Source: JAGXFP01 sp039714535
Lineage (GTDB): Bacteria > Desulfobacterota > Desulfobulbia > Desulfobulbales > JAGXFP01
Length of the DNA: 64,000 nucleotides
Assembly: GCA_039714535.1 (NCBI GenBank)
Contig: JBDLJC010000015.1
Span: 10,363 to 74,362 of the forward strand
Reading direction: 5' to 3'
Part shown: one piece after another, positions 51,066 through 61,000 of the stretch
Layout of the letters: every line of letters starts with the position of its first letter
How positions within the stretch are numbered: the stretch's first letter is position 1
The notes under the pieces: model-generated
What the model was told of the DNA's origin: nothing
Databases searched by the model: none
What the model saw: only the letters and a program-made list of their open reading frames with translations
Position numbers and translations under genes: made by a program

Positions 51066-52322
51066 GTGAGATTGGTTTTTAGCAATATGATATTTAAAGA
51101 GAAAAACAGAAAGCAGGTTGCGGGGAAATTGCTGTTGTTGGATAGGCATTTTTTCTCTCGTATGCGAGATATTCGTCATCTGTCAGCGGACTTCTTCGGC
51201 TCATGTTGCCGGTCACGAGTTAATGGTCTGATAAGTGTTATTCTGCTGGTCTCTGTCTTGTTTGCTACCCCCGGCTGTGTGGTTTTGGATTATGCCCGGG
51301 TCAACAGCTCCCAGCAGAGTCAGGCTGCGCTGGAGAAAATGGTCGCCAGTCAGGATTACCATAAGGCCTCGATATATCTGGATAAAATTAAAGCGGGACG
51401 CGATGACGAATTTTATAAATCACAGCATCACCGTATTGCTCGGCTGACCAAAGAGCTTGAGTCGGCTGTTGAGCAAAAAGCAGATGAACGGACCGGGCTC
51501 GATGATTTATTGGGGGCTGTTACCATTGTTGAGCAGGCCCTAAAGAAAATACCCGAAAGTAAGAAGCTGTTGAAACTGAGCGATAATCTCAGGCAAGAGC
51601 GAAACAAGAGGTTGGCTGCCAATGACCGCTATATGCTATTAGCTAAAGCGGAATATCTGTTTTCCCGGCTGGAATGGTATGAAGAGCAAGCGAGATTGGA
51701 GAAGCCCTCACCCATAACCCGTTGGCTGACGAGGCGAAAGAAGAAGGCCCTGATGGGTCTCCAGCCCGATTTGTTTAACTGTGGGCGACAATCGATCGAG
51801 TTGGCAGAATATGTTGTTGCCGATAAATGCTTGCAAATGGCCAAAAAGATAGATGATTCTGAGGCGGTGAACCAATTGCTCGCCCAGATTGATGACTCAT
51901 TTTCAAAGACTGAAACCGTTTCATATGAAGAATGTGTAGTCCTGTTGTCGGTGACCAAGAAATCAAAGCCAGCCTCGGTATTATTGGCCTTGTTCCTGGA
52001 GCTTGAGACGGAGTTGAAGCGGGAAATTAATAAAGGTGAATTACTTAAGGCCTATGATTCTTTGGCAAAACTTGAAAAGTTTGTCGGCAAAGAAAAACAG
52101 TTAAAGGGCTATCGGAAGAAGCTGGATAAAGCCAGAGAAAATCGTATTGCCAAACAATTGGAAGAAGGTGGCAAATTGTATCGCCGGGGCAAAATCAGCG
52201 AAGCTCGCAAAATCTGGCAGAAAGTTCTGGCGCTTGATCCACAAAACCAAACTGCCAAAGAAAAAGTTGCCAGGGCTGATAAAGTTCTCAAAAGCATTCA
52301 AGGTTTGCAAGAAAAACAGTAA
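51066..52322 (+). CDS. Lipoprotein with helical/TPR-like repeats
   Basis: 418 residues in the long reading; a start at ATG 51162 gives 386 residues and places the signal SVILLVSVLFATPGC nearer the N-terminus. The lipobox-like ATPGC suggests an outer-membrane lipoprotein. The mature part is helical and Lys/Glu-rich (ALEKMVASQDYHKASIYLDK; EEGGKLYRRGKISEARKIWQ), the latter being TPR-like. It follows the cyclase gene closely and may be cotranscribed with it. No specific function can be given. Confidence 0.65.
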   Translation: MRLVFSNMIFKEKNRKQVAGKLLLLDRHFFSRMRDIRHLSADFFGSCCRSRVNGLISVILLVSVLFATPGCVVLDYARVNSSQQSQAALEKMVASQDYHKASIYLDKIKAGRDDEFYKSQHHRIARLTKELESAVEQKADERTGLDDLLGAVTIVEQALKKIPESKKLLKLSDNLRQERNKRLAANDRYMLLAKAEYLFSRLEWYEEQARLEKPSPITRWLTRRKKKALMGLQPDLFNCGRQSIELAEYVVADKCLQMAKKIDDSEAVNQLLAQIDDSFSKTETVSYEECVVLLSVTKKSKPASVLLALFLELETELKREINKGELLKAYDSLAKLEKFVGKEKQLKGYRKKLDKARENRIAKQLEEGGKLYRRGKISEARKIWQKVLALDPQNQTAKEKVARADKVLKSIQGLQEKQ

Positions 52323-52366
52323 AAAAACGTGATTCCTCTCTTTTGATATCGAATAAAGAATTATTG

Positions 52367-53341
52367 ATGACCGATGCCATGCCTGTAATAACGCCCTTAT
52401 CTTCTGAACAGGCAAGTGGTGGGGACAGGCCAATTGTCTCGGTGACCGACCTCAGCAAATATTTCGCTGACCGTTGCGCGGTTGATCACATCTCCTTTGC
52501 TATCCAACCGGGGGAATGTCTGGGCTTTCTAGGCCCAAACGGCGCCGGCAAAACCACCACTATCAACATCCTCTTGGGCCTTGTTCGTAAAACTTCCGGC
52601 CAGATCAACCTCCTGGGCCGGGAAGTCCCCAAACATCATCGTCAAGTCAAGCGGTGGATCGGCGTAGTGCCCCAGACCGACAGTCTCGATCCTGATCTTA
52701 CCGTGGCCGAGAACCTGCTCACCTATGCCGGCTACTTCAATATTCCCCGTAAAAATGCCTTGGCAAAAACCGAGGAATTACTCCATTTCTTTGCCCTGGC
52801 CAACCGGTGTGATGAGATAATCGAACATCTTTCCGGGGGGCAGAGGAGGCGGCTGTTACTGGCCCGCGCCCTGATTAATGATCCGCAACTGCTGATCCTC
52901 GATGAACCGACCATTGGTCTCGATCCCCAGGCCCGGCATTTGATGTGGGAGCGGCTCGAAATCCTCCGGCAACAGGGGACGACCATGCTATTGACTAGTC
53001 ATTATCTGGATGAGGTGTCCCGGCTCAGCAATCGGGTGCTAATTCTGGATCATGGCCGGATCGTCGCCCAGGGCGAGCCGCAACAGCTGATCAATGACAT
53101 GGTCGGCCTTGAGGTTTTCGAGGTGGAAGGCTCTGGCGCTGAACTAAACGATCTGGCCGAATCCTTCAAGGAGTGCAATGTTGTTATTGAGCGGGCTAAC
53201 GATAAACTCTATGTCTATACCAAGGAGGAATGTGCCCATCTGGAAAGGCTACTGGCTAATACCCGGAACTGGCTGCGGCGTCCAGCCAACCTTGAAGATC
53301 TTTTTATCCAGCTGACCGGCAGGTCATTAAGGGAATCATGA
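52367..53341 (+). CDS. ABC transporter ATP-binding protein (NodI-like)
   Basis: 324 residues from ATG 52367 (an in-frame TTG at 52343 lies earlier). Walker A is LGPNGAGKTTTINILLG, the signature LSGGQRRRLLLARALINDPQ, and Walker B LLILDEPTIGLDPQAR; the H-loop is TSHYLDEVSRL. It belongs to the ABC-2 export type, most like NodI and related drug or polysaccharide exporters. The permease gene overlaps its end by 4 bp. Confidence 0.9.
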   Translation: MTDAMPVITPLSSEQASGGDRPIVSVTDLSKYFADRCAVDHISFAIQPGECLGFLGPNGAGKTTTINILLGLVRKTSGQINLLGREVPKHHRQVKRWIGVVPQTDSLDPDLTVAENLLTYAGYFNIPRKNALAKTEELLHFFALANRCDEIIEHLSGGQRRRLLLARALINDPQLLILDEPTIGLDPQARHLMWERLEILRQQGTTMLLTSHYLDEVSRLSNRVLILDHGRIVAQGEPQQLINDMVGLEVFEVEGSGAELNDLAESFKECNVVIERANDKLYVYTKEECAHLERLLANTRNWLRRPANLEDLFIQLTGRSLRES

Positions 53342-54096
53342 ACGGCTTTTATTTCTGGACAATCTGGTTGCGTAACGCCCGGGTTTGGCGCAAGCATCTT
53401 CTCTCTTCCCTGATTGGCAACCTGGGGCAACCCTTGCTCTTTCTGCTGGCTATGGGGTATGGCCTGGGTCGCGACATCAAGATCATTGAAGGACTCAGCT
53501 ATCTGCAGTTTATCGCCCCGGGCCTGGTCGCCTCGGCCGTCATGTACAGCGCCGCCTTTGAAACAACCTATGGCTCTTACACCAGGCTTACCGTCCAGAG
53601 AACCTATGAGGCAATCCTGATCACGCCCCTGGGGGTGACCGATCTCGTGCTGGGTGAAATCTGCTGGGCGGCCAGCAAAGGTGTCCTGGCCGGAATTATC
53701 ATGCTGGCGACGCTGCCCCTGTTCGGGGTCTGGCCTTCGATCTGGACCGTGGCCCTGCTGCCGGTGCTTTTTCTGTCCGGGGTCTTTTTCGCGGCCTTTG
53801 GTCTGATCATGACTGCCCTGGCCACCAATTATGATTTCTTCAATTATTTTACTTCGCTGGTCATTACGCCGCTGTTTCTCTTTTCCGGTATCTTCTTTTC
53901 GCTGAAGTCCATGGCCCCGAAGGCTCGACTCTTTTTTGAGCTTCTGCCCCTGACCCCAACGGTAAATCTGGCCCGGATGTTTTGCTATGGTCAGTTCCAG
54001 GGGCCATGGCTGCTCCAGATCAGCGGTTCGTTGCTCTTGACCATGGTAACGGTCTGGCTGGCCATCGTTCTGCTGCGGCGGCGGTTGATCCAGTGA
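53338..54096 (+). CDS. ABC-2 type permease (NodJ-like)
   Basis: 252 residues with six transmembrane segments. QFIAPGLVASAVMYSAAFET and TYGSYTRLTVQRTYEAILIT are the usual NodJ-type motifs, and LVITPLFLFSGIFFSLKSMA the ABC-2 signature. Its start overlaps the ATPase stop (ATGA). The substrate is not predictable. Confidence 0.9.
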   Translation: MNGFYFWTIWLRNARVWRKHLLSSLIGNLGQPLLFLLAMGYGLGRDIKIIEGLSYLQFIAPGLVASAVMYSAAFETTYGSYTRLTVQRTYEAILITPLGVTDLVLGEICWAASKGVLAGIIMLATLPLFGVWPSIWTVALLPVLFLSGVFFAAFGLIMTALATNYDFFNYFTSLVITPLFLFSGIFFSLKSMAPKARLFFELLPLTPTVNLARMFCYGQFQGPWLLQISGSLLLTMVTVWLAIVLLRRRLIQ

Positions 54097-54152
54097 TTTT
54101 ATCCGCAAAACCGGTGGGCTGGCAATACCTGTAATCTCTCCTAAAGAGGAAA

Positions 54153-54737
54153 ATGGATATGGCAGATAAATCTTATTGCTTGGCTTGTGGGGTTGAGTTT
54201 AGTGAGCCGGAAGCGGAGCAGGCCAATTACCGCTGTCCGGATTGTGGCACCGGGCTAGTTGAGAAAGAAGGCGTAGAAGAGGTGGTGGCAAAAAAGAAGA
54301 TCGGGACGGGCAAGGTTTGTGGAATAATTCTCGCTCTGCTGGGCCTTGCTGTTTTTTTTGTCTGGCAAGCAGGTAATGATAAAAGCAGTAGGTCGGTCGA
54401 GAACAGCTCGCAGGCACGGGCTATTGACCAAATAATAAATAAGGCCATGGAAGTTAACAGCAAAGTGCCTCTGATGATCGACAAGTCAACCCGCCTGGAC
54501 CTGGTTGTGGTTGAAGATAAGACGATAATCTACAAAACCACTCTGGTGAACCTCTCTGCCGAAACGGCGGATAAAGACATCTTTAAAAATAAAATCGGCC
54601 CCTATCTTGCCGAGAAATACTGTAACGATAAGAACAGCCGCAAGGCTTTAGAACTCGGAGTTAAATATGGCCACGAGTATTTTGGTAAAGACGGCGCTCT
54701 GCGTTATACCGCGAGTATCAGTGTTGATGACTGCTGA
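54153..54737 (+). CDS. Zinc-ribbon membrane protein, unknown
   Basis: 194 residues. The N-terminus is a zinc ribbon (YCLACGVEFSEPEAEQANYR, CPDCGTGLV), then one transmembrane segment (VCGIILALLGLAVFFVWQAG) and an extracytoplasmic domain (VPLMIDKSTRLDLVVVEDKT; LVNLSAETADKDIFKNKIGP; YGHEYFGKDGALRYTASISV). AAAGAGGAAA precedes the start. Similar DUF-type proteins with this layout occur in Proteobacteria; I cannot name a family. Confidence 0.75.
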   Translation: MDMADKSYCLACGVEFSEPEAEQANYRCPDCGTGLVEKEGVEEVVAKKKIGTGKVCGIILALLGLAVFFVWQAGNDKSSRSVENSSQARAIDQIINKAMEVNSKVPLMIDKSTRLDLVVVEDKTIIYKTTLVNLSAETADKDIFKNKIGPYLAEKYCNDKNSRKALELGVKYGHEYFGKDGALRYTASISVDDC

Positions 54738-55099
54738 AGATTGTCGGTCTGAGCCCAGGCCACAGCCCCTGTACTATACAAATGATATTTTGTTAAGATA
54801 TGGAAGCCAGCCCCCTTCCACAAAACTCCACACATCTTCAGGTGTGCCACCTGCCTGACAAGTTAATCCTTGACAAGCACCTGCTTCTAACATAGGATAA
54901 AATCCTTTATTTGCTATGAATCTTTCCTGCTGAGACAGGTAATGCCATAAATTTCTGGCTCTTCCGATTCAGCAATCTGCCTCTACTCCGAGCGGTAGAA
55001 GGTTTAGGGACACATCCATAGAAGATGGGCTTTTTGATTATAATCACCACCAATGAGAGAAGAGGTTTGTTTATACTGCCTCAACAAAGGACCTGAAAA
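54738..55099. other. Intergenic region before the giant SpvB/Rhs gene
   Basis: 362 bases. A promoter candidate lies at 54870-54898 (listed separately). AAAGGA stands nine bases before ATG 55100. No other open frame or RNA gene is supported. Confidence 0.5.
54870..54898 (+). promoter_or_regulatory. Sigma-70-like promoter candidate of the giant gene
   Basis: TTGACA (54870-54875), 17 bases, TAGGAT (54893-54898). Transcription would begin near 54905, with a leader of about 195 nt. Confidence 0.5.
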
Positions 55100-58000
55100 A
55101 TGGCACATTGCAAAAATCGTCTAAGTCTTTTCGTTTTTACCGTTGTTTCATTTCTCCTTGTTTCATTTCCCTTACAAGGCATCGTAACCATACCAGGTAC
55201 TGCATTAACTAAGCTGACTCCTATTGCACTCACAAAATATGCTGATGGTGCGCCGTCAGCAAGCACGAAGCAAGAGGCGGCAAACTTCCGGTCTCTTTTT
55301 GATCGTGACACCGGCTCGGTATTTACATCAGAAAATACGGTTTGGATGAAAACGTCCTTTGCCGGGATTAAAAACATAAGCCATATCAAGCTGTATGCTG
55401 ACACTTTTTTTGTGTTTAATGTCTACAAGCAAGTCAACGGCCGTTGGGAGAAAGTGCCTTCACTTTGTCTGGACGCAAGAGAGCTTCTTGATACATGGAA
55501 CACCATCCAGGCAAAAGAAATTGTTCCCGTCCGTGAACTGCTTTTTGAATTTATCCCCCACCCCAACGTTAGAAAGGAATCCATTCTGCGGGAACTTGAA
55601 ATCTGGAGCATGGAAACAACGGCCATTGAAGGCAATGGCGTGCCTTTGTATGAAAAAAATATCAATTCAGGAGATGACCTTCAAATAGCCCTCGAAAACG
55701 GCGCAACAAATTTTCTTGTCTTTGAAGGTTCACAGCCGGCACAGGAATGGACCGATCCAAACATATCCACGGTGAATATCGATCTTGCCATCGACCCCCA
55801 TCAAATTAAAAGGGCATTCCTTGTTTATGACGGATTAAACATTTATGCCCCGATAAACATTGAAAAAAGAATCAACAGTCTCTCATGGATAGGCGGCTAT
55901 GCCTTGCCGGTTTCAGGACTTGATCCAGGGAACTGGAAAACACAGTTTGAAGAAATAAATCCTGCGTGGTTGGTTCGGGGAAATAACCAGATCGAGTTCC
56001 GTCTGAATGACGAGTTTTCCATTGCTAATATGCGACTTGCTATTGAAACCTATAACGGTTGGAATGTTGTTCAAAAAATCTCAAAGGCGCCGGCCTATGA
56101 TTTTGATGCCAACACAACCGTTACGCTTGCCGGCTCCGTCGGCAATAATTATCTGGATATCTCTTTTGACCGGACTGTTGAGCCCGAATATGTCATGCTG
56201 CAACTCCAAGGGACTGTCAATGGGCAAGCAAAAATCCAATATTCACAGAATGGTAAATGGCTTGACGTTGCGGAAGACTGGTCTGTCGATCTGGGCAGCA
56301 TGGATTCCGGATGGAATAAAATCGTTTTACCTGCCCCGGTTGCCACCAATGAGCTGCGTCTATCAATACAGCCTTCCAGTGGCGCTTCTTATGCCGAGAT
56401 TGACGAAATAAGGGTTTGCGCAAGCCCTGTCGGCCAACGATCGGGAAAATCCGATATTGTCATCAGCTATCCCCTCAACGGCGAATATTTTGATGAAACA
56501 GCCTACATCCAGGGATTTGTGCGACACTCCGCTACTGCCTTGAATATCGAAACGGTAAAAGTCGAAAGTAAACCGGTCGGCAACTCAATTGAAGATGGCG
56601 CCTTTGACGTTGCAGTGCCCAGAAAAGAAACACGTTTTAAAGACCTTGAGGAATCAGAACCGTGGGACCTTTTGGTTGAATCCAAAGTCGAAAAACTGCA
56701 AAACGGCGACATAGTTAAGGATGATATTTATAAATATGTGCATCTCTATAACCATATCCAGTCTACCTCGGGAGAGGAGGACTCCTTAAATGGTGATTCA
56801 GGTGGTGGCAACGGCAGTAATTCAAATGGTGGCAACGGCGGTAATTCAGGTGGTGGCAACGGAGGTAATTCAGGTGCTGGCAACGGAGGTAATTCAGGTG
56901 GTGACAACGACGGTTTGCTCAATTTTTTCAAAAAATTGTTTTCAGGTGACGATCCCACCGTCGGCCGTGAAAAGCACACGGAAAAAATTATCCCCGGTCA
57001 GGCCAAAAAGATTCGTTATCGCGATATCATCATTGATATTCCCGAAGGTGCGGTTGACAGTGAAGTAGATATAACCATCATCCCCTTAAACCAGGAAGAA
57101 GTGCCTCAACTGGATGCGGGCATGATCAATGTGACATTCCCGGCGGCAGGATACCGCTTTTTGCCCCATGGCATGAAATTCAAGAAGGCCATCAAACTTT
57201 CATTCGGCTACTCAAAAGACTACTTCCTTGACAAGCAGAAAGACGACGAAGTCAGCATGTATTTTTTTCATGAGAACGCCAAAAAATGGCTGCCGTTGAA
57301 AAAAGTAAGTGTTGACCCATCGACATCCCTTGTCACCTCGGAAACCGACCATTTCACCGATATCATCAACGCCACTCTGATAGTGCCGGAGCATCCCGAT
57401 GCCCTCACTTATAACCCCAATACCATCAAGGACATCAAAGCGGCTGATCCATCCGCCGGCATCAATCTCATCGAGCCGCCTCAGGCCAATAATAAGGGCG
57501 ATGCGCAACTCACCTATTCTTTAGAGGTGCCGCCGGGACGCAACGGCATGCAGCCGCAGCTGGCGGTTTCCTATGATTCGTCCCGCAGCAATGGCTGGAT
57601 GGGCATTGGCTGGGACATCCCCCTGCAGGCCATTTCCATCGATACCCGATGGGGCGTGCCGCGTTACTCCAGCAGTGATGAAACAGAGACCTATACCCTG
57701 AATGGTGAGATGCTCACCCCGGTTGCCCATCGGGGCCAGTGGGAGAAAAGAAGCGCTGAAAAAGTTTTCCACACCAGGATTGAGGGTAATTTCCAGAAAA
57801 TTGTCCGGCATGGCACTAGCCCGAAAAATTATTGGTGGGAGGTCACGGATAAAAGTGGTGCCCGTTACTTCTATGGCGGCGAACCAGGGCGAGAGCTTGT
57901 CGGTGATGCAGTCCTGTCGGATGGCGCAGGCGGCAATGTTTTCAAGTGGTGCCTCCACAAGATGCAGGATCCCAACGGCAATACCATTGAATACACCTAT

Positions 58001-61000
58001 GCCGGTTCCGCTGTTGGCAACAATGGCGCTATTTCCGGCCAACAGCGTTATCTCAAGAAGATTGCCTATACCGGCAACAGCGGTTTTGCGCCGCCATACT
58101 CTGTGACTTTTGTCCGAGACCGTGAATTGCCGGGCTTCGAGCAGCGACCGGATATTATCACCGATGCCCGGGGCGGCATGAAGACCATCACTGCGGATCT
58201 GCTTAAACGGGTAGAAGTGCGCTATAAAGACGAAATGGTCCGCAGCTATGGGTTTCTGTATGAAGAGGGGGCATATAAAAAGACCAGGCTTGCCGCCATA
58301 TCCCAGTTTGACGATGCCGGCAAACTGTTTAACACCCATGCCTTTGGCTATTTTAATGAAACCCAGAATCAAGACGGCTCCTATAAGGGCTTTGCCGATG
58401 CCGGAGTCTGGAACACTCATCATGATGACAAGGATGCAACGGCCCTCAGCGGTGCCGATGGTACTAATATAGGCGGCCATATTTACGTCGGCATTGGCCT
58501 TGTGAAACAGGGTAAGAATCTCTCTGGCGGCCTTGATGTTGGCTTTGGCCGTGGCGACAGTGAAGGCACCATGGCCTTACTTGATTTAAACGGCGATGGC
58601 ATCCAAGACAAAATATTCAAAGACGGCAACGGTTTTGCCTATCGGCCCGGCACCCTGCAACCTGACGGCATGGTGAGCTATGCTGCCAATAAGGTGCCCA
58701 TTTCACTACCTGCCATATCCCGTGAAGAGACGGAGTCGGTCAACTTCGGCGGTAGTATCAATATCTTTGTGCTCCGTTTCGGGGTGACTGCCAGTGAAAA
58801 CATGACCACAGCTACGTCCTATTTCAGTGATGTTAATGGTGACGGCCTGGTGGATGTGGTCAATGGGGGGACAGTCTTTTTTAACCATCTGGTGAATGGG
58901 GTGCCCACCTTCACCCTCAACAGCGAACTGACTCCGGTGCCAATTGAATCAGGGGGAGGCGTTACGGCAGACATTATCGATGATGCGGCTATGGAAAGGC
59001 GGGAAAAACAGCGGGAAGATCAGTTCCCCCTTGTTGACATTGTCCGCCGTTGGCAAGCGCCCTTTGCCGGCAATATCGCCATCAAAGGTGGGGTAAGGCT
59101 GAGATATAGCCAGCAGACGCTCAAAAACGATAAGGCATATGACAAGGCAGACGGAGTCCGGGTGGCGATCCAACACAATGGCAGCGAATTATGGCATCAC
59201 AGGTTGGAGGTACCGGAAACTGATGCCGCAAACGAAGCGGTTGCGCTGCAAAATGTAGAAAATATTCCGGTCAGTAAGGGGGACCGTATCTACTTCCGGG
59301 TGCAGTCCGTGGATGACGGCGCCTATGACGAGGTCCTCTGGGACCCGGAGATCGTTTATTTGAATGTTCCTGCGCTTGTTGATGCAAATAATTTTAATCC
59401 CTATCGCTTCAAGGCCGCGGAAGACTTCACTTTTGCCGGCCGCGAAAACAGTATCACCATGCCCTTGAAGGGCACGATCCGCCTCGTTGGTGATTTTGTC
59501 AAAAGCGGCGCCACCTCGGATGATGTGACTGTAGTGGTGGAGAGAAGCGGCGAGGTTGTTTTCAGCCGAACAATTGCGGCAGACAAAATAGAAACCATTT
59601 CCCTTGATGAAGAAATTGAAATTGGCGTTGCCGGAACCATTGCTGTAGATAGTGTTGGGCTGAAACCAAGCGAAATGGCAGACGCTGGCCTGCAACCGGG
59701 CGACCAGTTTGATCTAATGGACACACTGGAATGTTATGTCCAGGTGGATTCAGCAATAGACGTCCAAAAAATTCAGTGGGTTCCGGAAGTCTATTATACG
59801 GCTGCCGATAATCAGCAATCCGTGGTTGCTGCTGACGGTTCGTATTATATCCGTTTTAATCCGCCCTATGATGTTGACCTCTATCCGTCAAACAAGCTTG
59901 AGAGCCATCAGCAGGCGTGGACTGCCACACAGACAGGCGCCCTGGTTGCCTATCCGGAGCTTGCTTTTGAATTTGGCGATAAAAAGCCTTCGGCTGATAT
60001 ATTTTTCACCATAAAAAGCAATGGCCGCTTGCTTGGCAAGAGGAAAATCGAAATCCGTGAAGGAGAACTGCCGGATATTGATACATTATGGGTCTATCTG
60101 CCAGAGGTCCAAGAAGGGGAGACCCTTTTCTATGATTTCAGCACCCGGGACCACAGCATGGCGGCCTATCTTGATGAGGCTGGTGTAAATTTTGTCTATG
60201 GGGCGCAAAATGGCTGGACAGCCCCGGAAAACGGTCTGGCGGAACTGACGCCGGATATTGCTTTTGACCCGCCCGGCGACAATACGCCAAGCTCATCAAA
60301 AGTCTTGTGGACGGTGCGCCGTGGCAATGAATTGCTGGCCGCACGCTTATTGGACATCCAGTCCGGCCAGTTCGTTGATCCGGCGAGTCATAAGACCGAT
60401 ATCGAGGTTCTCAAGGACGAACGGCTCATTTTCAATTACTGGACCCCTGACCAGGCAATCTACAACGATTCCGCACACCACAAAGTCAATGTTTTGTGGG
60501 AAGGCGTTACATCCCCCATTATCGGCGGCCTGCAATATGCTGAAGATTCGTTTGTGGCGGTGCTGCACAGTTCCAGTTCGCCTGCTCTCTTTACCGAATC
60601 ATACCGTTCCTGGTCCTTTGCCTCCTATAATAGTTTTGGCGATAATAGTGATAAGCCGTTGGACGAATCCGCCTTTGAGAATCCGGAGGACTATTTTCGC
60701 GATGTCGCCAGCCGCAAGGCGGAACTGGAATTAAATAAAATGCGTTCCTTTCCGCTGGCGCCGGAGCTGTCCAACCCGAATGTTAGCGATCCAAGCAAAA
60801 TCAAGAACCGCTGGGGCGGGGTGGATGAAGAGTGCTGGGTTAAACAGGAAAGCATGAGCAGTTCCCGTCTGGGCCTCAATAATATCCATTTGCCGCGTTC
60901 CCGCGATTTTGCCGGCGCCTCTGCCGTGCCGCGCATGAGTATAGGTGAGACAACGTCCACTAGCCTTGGCTTAATTATTACCGGTTCCGAAGCTGATGGG

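Noticed and set aside
57521..58480. 319-codon minus-strand frame and several others (61868-62761, 62924-63904) in the giant gene
   Set aside because: The + strand frame is continuous with SpvB, FG-GAP and Rhs signatures; minus frames have no recognisable domains.
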